A stretch of 62,381 nt of DNA, from contig NZ_BLYC01000020.1 in NCBI RefSeq assembly GCF_019721995.1, positions 1 through 62,381 on the forward strand. The letters are read 5' to 3'. This document shows positions 51,748 to 62,057 of the stretch, one piece after another; position 1 is the stretch's first letter; the number at the start of each line of letters is the position of its first letter. The position numbers and the translations under genes are program-made. The notes beneath the pieces were generated by a model, which had not been told where the DNA came from, searched no databases, and was given only the letters and a program-made list of their open reading frames with translations. This stretch comes from Bathymodiolus japonicus methanotrophic gill symbiont (lineage in GTDB: Bacteria > Pseudomonadota > Gammaproteobacteria > Methylococcales > Methylomonadaceae).

Positions 51748-52560
51748 ATGAACTTACTATTTTTAATTATTATTTTTACTGCCTTAGGTGGTGTCTTAAG
51801 CGTCTTGGCAGCCTCTGTATTTTTATTATTATCTGATAATATGCGCGCTAAAGTATTACCCCACGGCGTGAGCTTTGCCACCGGTGCCTTGCTAGCTGTT
51901 GCCTTTTGGGGCTTGATCCCTCATGCCTTTGAAGAAGTCGGTGCTGAGCAGATACAGTCCTTATCAGGCTTTATTATGCTGGGTTTGTTAATGTTTTTTA
52001 TTCTGGAAAAACTACTCATTTGGCGACATTGCCATTCAGGCAACTGTGAAGTACATGGAGAGTTTGATGAACACGATCATGGACATGCGCATAGCTCACA
52101 CAAGTCAGCCGGCACGATGATTATTATCGGTGATGGCATCCATAACTTTGTTGACGGAGTGCTGATTGCTGCTGCATTTTTAACCGATGTACAATTGGGC
52201 ATTGTTACCAGTCTAGCGGTAGCTGCTCATGAGATACCGCAGGAAGTCGGTGATTTTGCTATTTTATTACATAGCGGATACTCTAAAGCTAAAGCCCTAC
52301 TTTACAATATTCTGGCTAGCTTAACTACCATCATCGGAGGTGTTTTAGCCTATTACAGCCTGGATGGTTTGCAGGATAGCCTACCTTATTTTCTTGCACT
52401 GGCATCTTCAAGCTTCATATATATTGCAGTCGCCGACCTGATTCCAACCCTGCATAAAAAAACCGACATTAAGTCTTCCCTCCAACAAATTACTTTAATT
52501 CTCTCTGGCGTAGGATTGATTATGTTGTTGCATGGTGTTGCCCACGATATTCATCTCTGA
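51748..52560 (+). CDS. ZIP-family divalent metal transporter
   Basis: 270 residues, about eight membrane segments. The ZIP metal site is present: IGDGIHNFVDGVLIAA (HNFxDG) and SLAVAAHEIPQEVGDFAI (HEIPQE). A His-rich loop (EHDHGHAHSSH, about residue 112) binds metal in the cytoplasm. It likely imports Zn2+ or Fe2+. The ATG at 51748 is chosen because the longer frame begins inside IS630. Any native promoter upstream has been displaced by the IS, which ends 24 bp before the ATG. Confidence 0.93.
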   Translation: MNLLFLIIIFTALGGVLSVLAASVFLLLSDNMRAKVLPHGVSFATGALLAVAFWGLIPHAFEEVGAEQIQSLSGFIMLGLLMFFILEKLLIWRHCHSGNCEVHGEFDEHDHGHAHSSHKSAGTMIIIGDGIHNFVDGVLIAAAFLTDVQLGIVTSLAVAAHEIPQEVGDFAILLHSGYSKAKALLYNILASLTTIIGGVLAYYSLDGLQDSLPYFLALASSSFIYIAVADLIPTLHKKTDIKSSLQQITLILSGVGLIMLLHGVAHDIHL

Positions 52561-52692
52561 GGAATATTGAACCTAAAAACATCAGTTAAGATTCAAGGGG
52601 GACAGAGTTCAATACCGCTACCAGTGAGGAATCAAGCAAATGAATAATAAGGACTTATAGTAAATCAAAGTTAAGCTTTAACTCCATAATGG

Positions 52693-53868
52693 ATATATAG
52701 TTTCTCAGATAAATAATTTCCAAATTTGGAGCGCTTAAACTTAGGCGGTAACAACGAAATCTTCCCGCAATTTTTGCATAACACAAATCACTTTACTGGC
52801 ATCATGCATATAAGTGTTAAAAGTTTGCACAACTGAATCATGAAGATCTTCAAAAGTTTTAAAATACTTCATATGAGTCGAATCGCGTTTCGTATTTTTC
52901 CATAATTTCTCAATCGGATTAAAATCCGGCGAGAACGCAGGGAGACGTTCTACTGTCAAACGATCTACATTAGCTAACTTAAATTCCTTAATAACACCGC
53001 TTCCATGATACGGGGCACCATCTTCAATTAGAATAATCTTGCCTTTATAATAAGCCAGCAATTGTGTTAAAAACTCAACATAGCTTTCACCATTAAAACG
53101 CCCAGATGTTTCAGCGTGTTGTAATATCATTGGCTTATAACTCTCGATTAAGACGTTGTCGGCAATAGAATATATCGCTTCCATAAAAAGCTTCTGTGTT
53201 GGATATTTCTCATTTTTTAAGCTTTTAAGAATAGCTAAAAATTCTTGAGGCAGCCCAGCTTCTTTTAAAAGTCTAAGTGACTTTGGTTTTATCTCATAAG
53301 CCAATGATTCTCGGTATTGAAAACTCCCTCCTTCGAGTTCGATCGTACCAAACATTTTCAACCCTTTTCGAATCCCTGATGTTTTCACTGTGGGTTGCTC
53401 TCCTATTGGAGCCCAGGTTCGTGCCAATGAACCCCACATAGCAAATGACACCTCATCACCGAATAAAACGACACTCTTTTCTTCTACCGCCTTTTCCATA
53501 ATGGCAGGCAATGTTTCTTCCAGCCACGTTTTTCTTTCAAGCTCGTACTTTTCTTCTTCTTGGCGATCAGTCACAAAACGAGCTTTTTGATAACTGAAGC
53601 CCAGTTTTTTCATTAGGCTTGATAAATAGTTCAAGTTATAACGAACTTCAAATTTTAACCAAATAAGCTCGGCAATCATCGCAGTATTCCATATTCCACA
53701 ATGAAATCCATTGTCTTCTGGGCCTTTCTTTATCAACTCAACCAATCTATTTTTCTGGTCTTTAGTTAACTTTGACTTCCGACCACGTCCTTGATAGTGT
53801 TGCCCTATTAACCAACCGACACCTTTATGCATGAATGTTTTCAGCCAATTTATAATGGTTTTTTCACA
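52693..53868 (-). mobile_element. IS630-family IS, copy 2, truncated by repeat B6
   Basis: Inverted relative to copy 1, with the same end (TATATAGTTTCTCAG). It runs through the transposase to codon ~57 (V-CEKTIINWLK) and stops at repeat B6 at 53869. The left end of the IS is absent. Confidence 0.88.
52741..53868 (-). pseudogene. IS630 transposase lacking its N-terminus
   Basis: Retains the DDE domain (363 residues from the first internal Met) but lacks the first ~57 residues including much of the DNA-binding helix-turn-helix, so it is expected to be inactive. Confidence 0.87.
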
Positions 53869-54163
53869 CGCTGAAAATCAGGGAAACGTAGCCTAAGCGA
53901 AGTGATGATTTTTAGTCCGCGATAGCCGTAGGGCCGTTGTTTTGTCGGAGTCTGAGCGTTAGCGAAGGTGGAGACAAAATAAAAGGCCATTCGACACGGC
54001 GTCAAGTCATTTGGAGCCTATGTTCCGACCCCTTGTTGGGTCGGGACGAGGTGACGAGGACGAATCGGGGCCGCCGGAGGCATAAGTGGTCGCGTTAAGT
54101 TTTTGCTGCTTGCTTGGGCTGGGATGCCCAAAACAAGCTTTCGCAAAAATAGCGACTCCCCGA
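53869..54163 (-). repeat. Repeat B copy 6 (295 bp)
   Basis: CGCTGAAAATCAGGG to GACTCCCCGA. In canonical orientation CAGCG is followed by TGTG, the IS630 codons. The other side is IS-Y, so a deletion accompanied or followed insertion. Confidence 0.92.
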
Positions 54164-54900
54164 GATAGCTGGTTTGGCAACAATGGCCCATGGAAGCCTG
54201 TTTACAAAGCTATCGGAAGCCGGTTTAATATTCTCTCTAGGTTAAGGTGCAATAATGTACTGTACGATCGTCCAGAAAAAAGAAAACCCAAGCAGAGGGG
54301 GCGGAATAAAAAGTACGGGCAGCGTCTGAGGTCAGCCACAGACATGGCAAAAACAGTACAACAAAAGGCCGATCGTATACCGTGAATCTCTATGGAAAAC
54401 AGCGTGAAGTCAGGGCTTATAGTCGCGTTGTCATGCTGAAAACATTGAAACGACCCGTTCAGGTTGTCTGGGTGTTTCGTCGCACACAGTGGATTGCTTT
54501 GTTTACGACCGATCTAAGTTTATCCGTCACACAGATTATTGAGTATTATGGTGCGCGATGGAAAATCGAATCCGGGCTCAAAGAGCTCAAGCAAGACATA
54601 GGGAGTCAGAAAAGTCAGTGTCGAAATGCGCAGGCAGTGACCAACCATTTGAACTTCTGTATGATGGCAACAACGCTGACGTGGATTTACGCGGATCGTT
54701 TAAAAACCGATCCGGAACGTCGGCACAAAGTGAAGGGGCGAGCCAGTTTCGCCTTTTCAGATATCCGCCGCATCATTGCCGAAGCGGCTTTGGATCCGGA
54801 TTTTGAAAGGGTTTGCCCCAAATACAGCAGCTCCCCTGTAAATTCGGTGGTAGCCGTTTTATTGCGAATGGTTCCTTGATGAATTTCTAAGAAACTTCAG
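54164..54900 (+). pseudogene. IS-Y fragment, C-terminal half of transposase
   Basis: Encodes SWFGNNGPWKPVYKAIGSRF, ...RPEKRKPKQRGRNKKYGQRL and, after a frame change near 54370, VNLYGKQREVRAYSRVV to the Y-R-E-K signature (YYGARWKIESGLKELK) and the end. Terminus GAAACTTCAG at 54900. The N-terminal half is missing. Confidence 0.85.
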
Positions 54901-54914
54901 TTAAAAAATTTTTA

Positions 54915-55190
54915 GACGATTAAGCCTCCGTTTACAAATTAGATCTTTTAAAAATACCTTTTTTCAACTCAATGACCTTCCTTTTAAAGGGCTATTACCT
55001 GATAGATTAATTGAGGCTATTCATCATTCCGGGGATGTTCTTAGCACAGTTTTCACTCCCTTAGTGACACTGAGAGCCTTTTTGTTTCAGGTGCTATGCT
55101 CTCAGAGGGCTTGTAAAGAAGCGGTTGCACATATATTGATAGAACGAATCATGCCTATCCGGCTGACACAGGTTAAGGGTTTAAAGTATA
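54915..55190 (+). pseudogene. N-terminal fragment of another IS4-type transposase
   Basis: The frame reads IRSFKNTFFQLNDLPFKGLL, PDRLIEAIHHSGDV, FTPLVTLRAFLFQVLCSQRAC and KEAVAHILIERI. FTPxxTLxAFLxQVL followed by a Cys-x-x-AV stretch is the N-terminal pattern of a second IS4 subgroup. No catalytic domain follows. Confidence 0.65.
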
Positions 55191-55199
55191 GCCAGACAA

Positions 55200-55720
55200 A
55201 TGCCAGGTTACCCTCAAACTTTGCTAGAGTTTCAACATCTTTTTCCTGATGAGGCAGCTTGGTATCAAACGTTACGACACCGCGTTCCTTATGCTACACA
55301 AGCTACGTCCAGCGATGGTTCGAGGTGGACGAAACCTTCATTGGTGGTGCAACACAGGGAGAGGGGCGTGGGAAACACCACAAAACGCTTGTTGCAGGCG
55401 CGCCATGCTACCTCACGAAATTCCGGGACTCCTGTCGCCATAATTCGTTCACCTACGCAGCGGATGGGAGATGCCCTGAGCGCCCTGCGTCCGCAACGAC
55501 TACGCACAAAAGCCGCTTCGTCATTACTTCCTCACTGGCTGGACGGCTATTCGGAATGCAATTCTTGCTCCTCTCGCGTGCTGCTAGCACACGTCGAATC
55601 AGCGAATTGCCCTGTCGCCTATCAGGGACTAAAAATCACCACTTCGCTAAGCTCCGTTTCCATGATTTTCAGCGTCGGCATGGTAGAAATCCTTCTACGT
55701 AAAAAGCACTTGGCTCTGAC
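55200..55720 (+). pseudogene. IS1595-family (ISXO2-like) transposase remnant with repeat A6
   Basis: YPQTLLEFQHLFPDEAAWYQ is the typical N-terminus and, in another frame, VQRWFEVDETFIGGATQGEGRGKHHKTLV is the DxE-containing IS1595 core start. After removal of repeat A6 the frame continues VGMVEILLRKK. The zinc-finger region between the two parts is deleted and the C-terminus is missing. Confidence 0.75.
55395..55674 (+). repeat. Repeat A copy 6 (280 bp)
   Basis: CAGGCGCGCC to TGATTTTCAGCG, next bases TCGG. Inserted precisely in the IS1595 remnant (KTLV-VGMVE rejoins in frame), no target duplication. Confidence 0.92.
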
Positions 55721-55836
55721 CCTAATTTACCGTCTGGTCAGCGTCCACAACACCGCGGAGGACATGGGCGCAGTTTTATTGAAGGCAGTATATGTTTTTT
55801 TAACTAAAAAGCCAACAACAAGTGAGTTCAAACTAG
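55721..55836. other. Unassigned sequence between IS1595 remnant and pgeF
   Basis: About 115 bp. A frame (TLIYRLVSVHNTAEDMGAVLL...) is open but resembles nothing I recognise. Confidence 0.4.
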
Positions 55837-56562
55837 CTAGGCCTTCCAGACCATAGTTGCCATTCGCCCGGTCAGACCATCGCGCCGATAGGAAAAAAAC
55901 CGCTCAGACTCTCGCACCGTACAATATTGGCCGCCATAAATCTGCTGGATGCCGGCATTGTTTAACAGTATCCGTGCAAGCTGATAAATATCGGCTAAAT
56001 ATTTACCATCGGCATGATCTGTAAAGGCGGCTGTAAATTGCCCGGATTTATTGATAAAAGCATTGCGCACATCATCACCCACCTCAAAACTTTGCGCGCT
56101 GATGGCTGGCCCTAACCATGCCATAAATTCACCGCCCGGCATTTTACACAGCGTTCTTCCAATTATGCCATTTAAAAGTCCTCGCCAGCCGCCATGAATC
56201 GCGGCGATACTTGTTCTTTGCAGGCCACACAATAAGATAGGCAGGCAGTCAGCAGTCAGTACGGTGCAAACGATATTACTTTGCATGGTATAACTGGCAT
56301 CGGCTTCTGGAATTCCCGTTACCTGATCTGCACAGACAGCTTGAATACTATGCGTTTGTCGCAACCAGACGTGCTCAGCCGGCAGCGACAGCATGGCGTT
56401 GATCTTTTGCCGGTTGGCTAAAACATGTTGCACCTTATCATTAACATGGTCTGCCGGGTTTAAGCTGCTAAACTCCCCCTGACTGATACCGCCTGTTCTT
56501 AATGTAGTGACTGCATTAATATTAGCCGGAGCTGGCCAATCAGCTGTGATCCAGTGTGTCAT
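55837..56562 (-). CDS. pgeF: PgeF/YfiH-type purine nucleoside phosphorylase (laccase domain)
   Basis: 241 residues. Metal-binding and catalytic motifs are VLTADCLPILL and AIHGGWRGLLNGI, with the N-terminal TTLRTGGISQGEFSSLN. Family members act on purine nucleosides and have been tied to peptidoglycan editing. It overlaps rluD by 23 bp (ATG inside the rluD end), indicating coupling. Confidence 0.94.
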   Translation of the reverse strand: MTHWITADWPAPANINAVTTLRTGGISQGEFSSLNPADHVNDKVQHVLANRQKINAMLSLPAEHVWLRQTHSIQAVCADQVTGIPEADASYTMQSNIVCTVLTADCLPILLCGLQRTSIAAIHGGWRGLLNGIIGRTLCKMPGGEFMAWLGPAISAQSFEVGDDVRNAFINKSGQFTAAFTDHADGKYLADIYQLARILLNNAGIQQIYGGQYCTVRESERFFSYRRDGLTGRMATMVWKA

Positions 56563-57493
56563 TAACTCGGAGCGCGCTTAATAATTCCTGCATATCATCG
56601 GGTACGGGTAACTGCCATTCGCAATACTCACCCGTACGCGGATGAATTAAACCCAGTTTTTCAGCATGTAAGGCCTGATGCTTAAAATTGCGCAGTACTT
56701 TTTCTAATTCAGTACCACAGTCTTTGGGCATTTGAAATCGGCCACTGTACATTGGGTCGCCCACTAGGGGCAGGCGCAAATGAGCCATATGAACCCTGAT
56801 CTGATGGGTACGCCCGGTTTCCAGTTTGACCTGTATTAAGGTATTGCGTAAAAACCGCTCTAGCACCCGGTAGTGCGTTATTGCAGGCTTGCCATTATCC
56901 CGCACGGCAAATTTTTTACGGTCACTAGGATGCCGGCCTATAGGCTCATCAAGTGTTCCGCCGCCGGTCATGCGGCCTATGGTAATGGCCAGATATTCAC
57001 GATGAATTGTTCTTGCTTGCAACTGTTCAACCAGGCTGTGATGCGCGGCTAGGGTCTTGGCAACCATTAATAAGCCGCTGGTGTCTTTATCTATACGATG
57101 CACGATACCAGAGCGCGGGATAGTAACTGCATCTGGCAAGTGGAACAATAAGGCATTCTGTAATGTACCGCTCCAGTTGCCTGCGCCAGGATGTACAACA
57201 AAACCAGCGGGCTTATTTACGATTAAGATATCATCATCTTCGTAAATAATATCCAGAGGAATGTTTTCTGCCAGATATTCAGTCACTTCTTCGGCTTCAG
57301 CATCGAGTATCAGCTCTTCTCCACCGACCAGGCGATCTTTTGCCTTTAGCTGCTCGGCATCAACGGTGACGCGCCCGGCTTTAATCCAGGACTGTAATTT
57401 ATTTCGAGAATAGTCAGGGAAAATTTCCACCAGAATCTGGTCTAATCGCTTGCCTGCTAATTCTAAAGGGACTTCGGCTGTTAATATCGCCAT
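56540..57493 (-). CDS. rluD: 23S rRNA pseudouridine(1911/1915/1917) synthase
   Basis: 317 residues. An N-terminal S4 RNA-binding domain (RLDQILVEIFPDYSRNKLQSWIKAG) is followed by the RluA-type catalytic core with HRIDKDTSGLLMVAKT, where the Asp is catalytic, and GRTHQIRVHMAHL. It modifies helix 69 of 23S rRNA. Divergent from bamD, as in many gammaproteobacteria. Confidence 0.96.
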   Translation of the reverse strand: MAILTAEVPLELAGKRLDQILVEIFPDYSRNKLQSWIKAGRVTVDAEQLKAKDRLVGGEELILDAEAEEVTEYLAENIPLDIIYEDDDILIVNKPAGFVVHPGAGNWSGTLQNALLFHLPDAVTIPRSGIVHRIDKDTSGLLMVAKTLAAHHSLVEQLQARTIHREYLAITIGRMTGGGTLDEPIGRHPSDRKKFAVRDNGKPAITHYRVLERFLRNTLIQVKLETGRTHQIRVHMAHLRLPLVGDPMYSGRFQMPKDCGTELEKVLRNFKHQALHAEKLGLIHPRTGEYCEWQLPVPDDMQELLSALRVNDTLDHS

Positions 57494-57595
57494 ATAATAA
57501 TTCTTTCCTAATTTTGTACTTATCTACACCAAATTCTTTTACAATAATGCTTATTTTTTAAAACGCAGTAAATCTTACAACGTGTTGTTGCAACT

Positions 57596-58426
57596 ATGCC
57601 ATCATTTTTCCATAAATTAGCATTTATCCTTTGTTTATCTCTGCTTCTACAGGCGTGCAGTTTTTTTACTAATGAAACAAAAGAAGATGAATATGTCGGT
57701 TGGACAGTAGAGCAATTTATTGCTGCAAGTAAGCTAGAGCTTGAAAATGAGAATTATAAAAAAGCAATTGTCACTCTAGAGCAGCTTGACTCGCGTTATC
57801 CATTTGGCGCACATTCAGCGCAAACACAGTTAAATCTGACTTTTGCTTATTATAAAAATGGTGATGCCGAAGCGGCACTAGCATCTGCCGATCGCTTTAT
57901 TAAAACGCATCCGCGTCATCCGGATGTTGATTATGCTTACTATTTAAAGGCGCTAGTTAATTTTAACCGCGAGCTGGGCTTTATTGATCGCTATATTCCC
58001 TCAGATGCAACCCAGCGCGATTCATTATTTACCCAGACATCTTATCTGAATTTTGAAGAACTCTTACGTCGCTTTCCGTATAGTCAATATGCCCCCGATG
58101 TAAAGCAACGCATGGTGTACCTGAAAAATGCACTGGCCAGACATGAGTTGCATGTTGCGCGTTTCTATATGGGCCGCGAGGCCTATGTTGCTGCGGCAAA
58201 TCGAACTAACTATATTTTACAGCATTATCAGGGTACGCCGGCAGTTCCTTATGCGCTGGAAATTCAGATTAAGGCCTATAAAATTTTAGTACTTCATGGC
58301 CTTGCCGATGAGAGCACAGAAATTTATACCTATAATTACCCTGACGGTCCTGTGCTCCCTGAAGCAGATTCCAGCGATGTTGTTGTCGTCCCTTTTATCT
58401 GGAGCATTTTTGCGTTCGATAGATAA
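57596..58426 (+). CDS. bamD: Outer-membrane assembly lipoprotein BamD
   Basis: 276 residues. The lipoprotein signal ends LSLLLQAC (lipobox), with Cys at about residue 21. TPR-like helical repeats follow: KAIVTLEQLDSRYPFGAHSAQTQLN, ADRFIKTHPRHPDVDYAYY, FEELLRRFPYSQYAPDVKQRM. It is the essential partner of BamA in inserting beta-barrel proteins. Confidence 0.96.
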   Translation: MPSFFHKLAFILCLSLLLQACSFFTNETKEDEYVGWTVEQFIAASKLELENENYKKAIVTLEQLDSRYPFGAHSAQTQLNLTFAYYKNGDAEAALASADRFIKTHPRHPDVDYAYYLKALVNFNRELGFIDRYIPSDATQRDSLFTQTSYLNFEELLRRFPYSQYAPDVKQRMVYLKNALARHELHVARFYMGREAYVAAANRTNYILQHYQGTPAVPYALEIQIKAYKILVLHGLADESTEIYTYNYPDGPVLPEADSSDVVVVPFIWSIFAFDR

Positions 58427-58450
58427 CTTAAATCTTTAATCAATTTTACT

Positions 58451-59173
58451 ATGTATTTTCGTCAAATTTTCTTGATTTCCTGTTTGAGTGCGATTGCTGC
58501 AAGTGTCGGCTTTAGTATTTATCAATGGTACCTGGTCAATCCGATCATTTTTTCTGCTGAACTGTATGAGATAGCCGAGCCGATAGATTCAGGTATGCTA
58601 GAGCAGCTTGAACCCTGGGAGCCAGAGGATGGTATTGAGCGCAGTGTGTATACTCTGCTGGCGAATTTCCTGATGGCGCTGGCCTACAGCCTAATACTCG
58701 CTAGCGCCATGGTTTTCCGTGGCTCCAGTTCGACATTAAAAGGAATTGCCTGGGGGATGGCGGCTTATTTATCGGTGTTTGTTGCCCCTGGCTTAGGCTT
58801 GCCACCTGAAATTCCGGGTATGGACGCTGCAGAGTTAGCACAGCGCCAGAACTGGTGGCTGCTGACAGTCAGCCTCACTGTAATTGGCCTGGCGGTGCTT
58901 GCATTTAGTTCGCGATACTATAAAGGCGCGGGGCTGATACTGATAATATTGCCGCATTTAATCGGTGCTCCGACAGCTGAAATTCATAGCTTTAATCACC
59001 CAGACCCAGGTACGATAGCGGTCTTAACCGAGTTATGGCACCAGTTTGTTCTGCAAACCAGTATCGCCAATGCTTTACTATGGTTTATAATCGGTGCTAG
59101 CACCGGCTTTTTAAACCACAAATTTATTGATGCTGTGCCGTCCTTACAATCTTCAAAATTTACTAAGGCTTAG
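58451..59173 (+). CDS. cbtA: CbtA-family predicted cobalt transporter subunit
   Basis: 240 residues, about five membrane segments (FLISCLSAIAASVGFSIYQW; ANFLMALAYSLILASAMVF; GMAAYLSVFVAPGLGLPPEIPG; VSLTVIGLAVLAF; SIANALLWFIIGASTGF). APGLGLPPEIPGMDA and HPDPG are conserved in CbtA. The family is predicted to import cobalt for cobalamin, mainly from its association with B12 regulation; there is no room for a cobalamin riboswitch in the 24 bp upstream. Confidence 0.85.
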   Translation: MYFRQIFLISCLSAIAASVGFSIYQWYLVNPIIFSAELYEIAEPIDSGMLEQLEPWEPEDGIERSVYTLLANFLMALAYSLILASAMVFRGSSSTLKGIAWGMAAYLSVFVAPGLGLPPEIPGMDAAELAQRQNWWLLTVSLTVIGLAVLAFSSRYYKGAGLILIILPHLIGAPTAEIHSFNHPDPGTIAVLTELWHQFVLQTSIANALLWFIIGASTGFLNHKFIDAVPSLQSSKFTKA

Positions 59174-59175
59174 AT

Positions 59176-59361
59176 ATGCATACTAATAACTCTGCTTCAC
59201 TGGAACATAGCGCTCCAGTTGTTGCTACAAAGAGTCTGCAGCTGTTTGCTGCGGCAGCTCTTGGACTTGTTATTCTATTTAGCGTGGGATTTGCGCCTAT
59301 GGATATAGCGCATAATGCTGCACATGATACCCGCCATAGCGTTGCATTTCCCTGTCATTAA
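59176..59361 (+). CDS. cbtB: CbtB-family small membrane protein
   Basis: 61 residues, one membrane segment (LQLFAAAALGLVILFSVGFA) and a His-bearing tail (DIAHNAAHDTRHSVAFPCH). CbtB accompanies CbtA; the histidines may bind cobalt. Starts 2 bp after cbtA. Confidence 0.87.
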   Translation: MHTNNSASLEHSAPVVATKSLQLFAAAALGLVILFSVGFAPMDIAHNAAHDTRHSVAFPCH

Positions 59362-59378
59362 TGTAGAGCGGACTTCAG

Positions 59379-59658
59379 CAGGCGCGCCATGCTACCTCAC
59401 GAAATTCCGGGACTCCTGTCGCCATAATTCGTTCACCTACGCAGCGGATAGGAGATGCCCTGAACGCCCTGCGTCCGCAACGACTACGCACAAAAGCCGC
59501 TTCGTCATTACTACCTCACTGGCTGGACGGCTATTCGGAATGCAATTCTTGCTCCTCTCGCGTGCTGCTAGCACACGTCGAATCAGCGAATTGCCCTGTC
59601 GCCTATCAGGGACTAAAAATCACCACTTCGCTAAGCTCCGTTTCCATGATTTTCAGCG
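59379..59658 (+). repeat. Repeat A copy 7 (280 bp)
   Basis: Inserted in a short palindrome: GCGGACTTCAG and TCCGCTATAA rejoin to a sequence like that at 38999-39018. CAGCG is followed by TCCG. No target duplication. Confidence 0.93.
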
Positions 59659-59689
59659 TCCGCTATAATTGCGCGCCAGCAATTAAGAC

Positions 59690-60523
59690 TTAATCGTATA
59701 GAGTCGGAATAGGCTGGCGCTTATGTTGCGTATGCTGAAAGGTCTGAATGATTAATCGACTTACGTTTTCAACAACCGGCTTCCCTTCCAGAAAATCATC
59801 CAGCTGATCATAACTTAATCCCAGTGCATGTTCATCGGTTTTACCTGGCGCCAGATCCTCAAGGTCTGCAGTAGGTGCTTTTGTTATCAATAGTTCAGGG
59901 GCACCCAAAGTTTTAGCGAGTAATCTTACCTGACGTTTATTCAAGCCAAACAACGGCGCGAGGTCACAAGCACCATCGCCCCATTTAGTAAAAAACCCCG
60001 TGATATTTTCAGCCGAATGATCGGTGCCAATAACTAGCGCGTCTACTAAGCAAGCTATCTCATACTGAGCAATCATGCGAGCGCGGGCCTTGACATTGCC
60101 TTTACTAAAATCCAGTTTTTCAGCGGATGCGATCTGCAGTCCTGTAGCATTTATTGCCCGACATGTTTCTGCGTGAATAGTATCAACACCAGCATGCACA
60201 TTTATTGTCATATTTTGCCCAGGTTGAATAAATTCTATGGCCAGTTGCGCATCACTTTCATCGGCTTGAATATTGTAAGGCAGGCGTACTGCGATAAACT
60301 GGTATTCACTACTATGTGCTTCTTTATTTAACTGTTCAATCGCTAATTGTGCCAGGCGGCCACAAGTTGCTGAATCTATGCCGCCGCTGATACCTAATAA
60401 TAATTTTTTCAGGCCGGAGCTTTTCAGTTGCTGCTTGATAAAATCAATACGTCGCTGAACTTCAAACTCAGGCTCTATCTGCGGAAGCACTTTCATTTCT
60501 TCTATGATGTCTTTTTGATTCAT
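59690..60523 (-). CDS. nadE: NAD+ synthase, ammonia-dependent type
   Basis: 277 residues, a stand-alone synthetase without the glutaminase domain. The ATP pyrophosphatase P-loop is [12 protein letters not shown] (about residue 44), followed by [20 protein letters not shown] and [14 protein letters not shown]. It converts nicotinate adenine dinucleotide, ATP and ammonia to NAD+. Confidence 0.96.
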   Translation of the reverse strand: MNQKDIIEEMKVLPQIEPEFEVQRRIDFIKQQLKSSGLKKLLLGISGGIDSATCGRLAQLAIEQLNKEAHSSEYQFIAVRLPYNIQADESDAQLAIEFIQPGQNMTINVHAGVDTIHAETCRAINATGLQIASAEKLDFSKGNVKARARMIAQYEIACLVDALVIGTDHSAENITGFFTKWGDGACDLAPLFGLNKRQVRLLAKTLGAPELLITKAPTADLEDLAPGKTDEHALGLSYDQLDDFLEGKPVVENVSRLIIQTFQHTQHKRQPIPTLYD

Positions 60524-60875
60524 GGGGTCTATTAACGAGGCTAGTGGGTCTGGTAGCTTGGAAGCGTTATTATATTTTACGATTAATTGTATCTGAGTTA
60601 GCGGGCATAAGTGCTAAAATATTCATCAGTGTTCCCATTGAAAGAAGAAGTACCTAAACAAAGCAGCCTATAACCTACCTGAAGGTAGCACCACTCGAAT
60701 ATTTCCATATTTTTGATTTTAATCACTTATAACAGCAAATAGACACTCTGTAGGCACCGTAAAAAAACAACAAATAATTTCAAATAAAGCTTGCAATTGC
60801 CGAAAAAGGTTTTCTAAAAATTTCCGTTTTAATCACCTCATAAACGGATATCACCCATGCTTAAAGACCTACCAC

Positions 60876-61170
60876 CGCTGAAAATCCTGGAAACGGAGCT
60901 TTAGCGAAGTGAAGATTTTTAGTCCGCGATAGCCGTAGGGCCGTTGTTTTGTCGGAGTCTGAGCGTTAGCGAAGGTGGAGACAAAATAAAAGGCCATCCG
61001 ACACGGCGTCAAGTCATTTGGAGCCTATGTTCCGACCCCTTGTTGGGTCGGGACGAGGTGACGAGGACGAATCGGGGCCGCCGGAGGCATAAGTGGTCGC
61101 GTTAAGTTTTTGCTGCTTGCTTGGGCTGGGATGCCCAAAACAAGCTTTCGCAAAAATAGCGACTCCCCGA
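60876..61170 (-). repeat. Repeat B copy 7 (295 bp)
   Basis: CGCTGAAAATCCTGG to GACTCCCCGA. Flanks CTACCAC and TCTCTGAAC are contiguous in other IS-X copies, proving a 295-bp insertion without duplication. In canonical orientation CAGCG is followed by GTGG. Confidence 0.95.
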
Positions 61171-62057
61171 TCTCTGAACATATTCACCAACACTGCAATG
61201 AAAGTATGGAACGTGCCCTGTTAGCAGAGCGTCATCCTTTGTGGGCTCGTTCATGCCCAGAGTTGAAGGATATCGACTTTATTCGCCTTGGGTTATTACG
61301 CTGTATCAGTGTAGTCGATAGTGGTCGCCATTTCCTCCAAACCAATGAACAGATTTATGGCCAGCTGCTTCCCCACTCAACGTATTTTAAATCACTGAAG
61401 TCGCATAGACGAACAAGTATGCTTGAGGCATTTGAACAGCAGAGCTATCATCTTCACGCTGAAACACTGCTATCGCAAGGCATTGATTATCTTAAAGCAT
61501 TCCCAGAACTTGACGAATACACCATAGAAGCAGCGGATGGACATTTTATTGATCATGCCTGCCATACTGAAAAAAACAGCAAGGGGAAAGTTTATGCGGC
61601 CGGGGGGATTTACGCGTTGAATCTCAGAAGTGGGTTGCTCAGATTTCTTTGTCTGGTGACAAACGGAACTCAGAGGCATCAAGAAATACCTGTGTTACGA
61701 GATCATATTGAAAAGCAAAACAAGGGAAATAACAGCTCTCAGAAACATCTCTATGTCTACGATAAAGCCGTCACCGACTTTGTCTGGTGGGATCGGCAGA
61801 AACGACATGCTAATTGCATGATTTCAATGCTAAAAGAGAATTCAATTGCGACTCTGGTTGAGTCTATCCCTTTTGACTCCCGCCATGAGATCAATACAGG
61901 GGTTGAAGCATACAGTGTGTACGAAAACAAGGGCATCAAATTTAACGTGGTGGATTACCGTGATCCAGAAACCGGAAAACTTCACCGGTTTGTGACAACC
62001 TTGCCAATGACTATTAACCCTGGAACCATTGCCATGCTGTATTTCAAGCGATGGACG

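Noticed and set aside
58427-58450. A cobalamin riboswitch upstream of cbtA
   Set aside because: Only 24 bp separate bamD and cbtA, too short for any B12 riboswitch.
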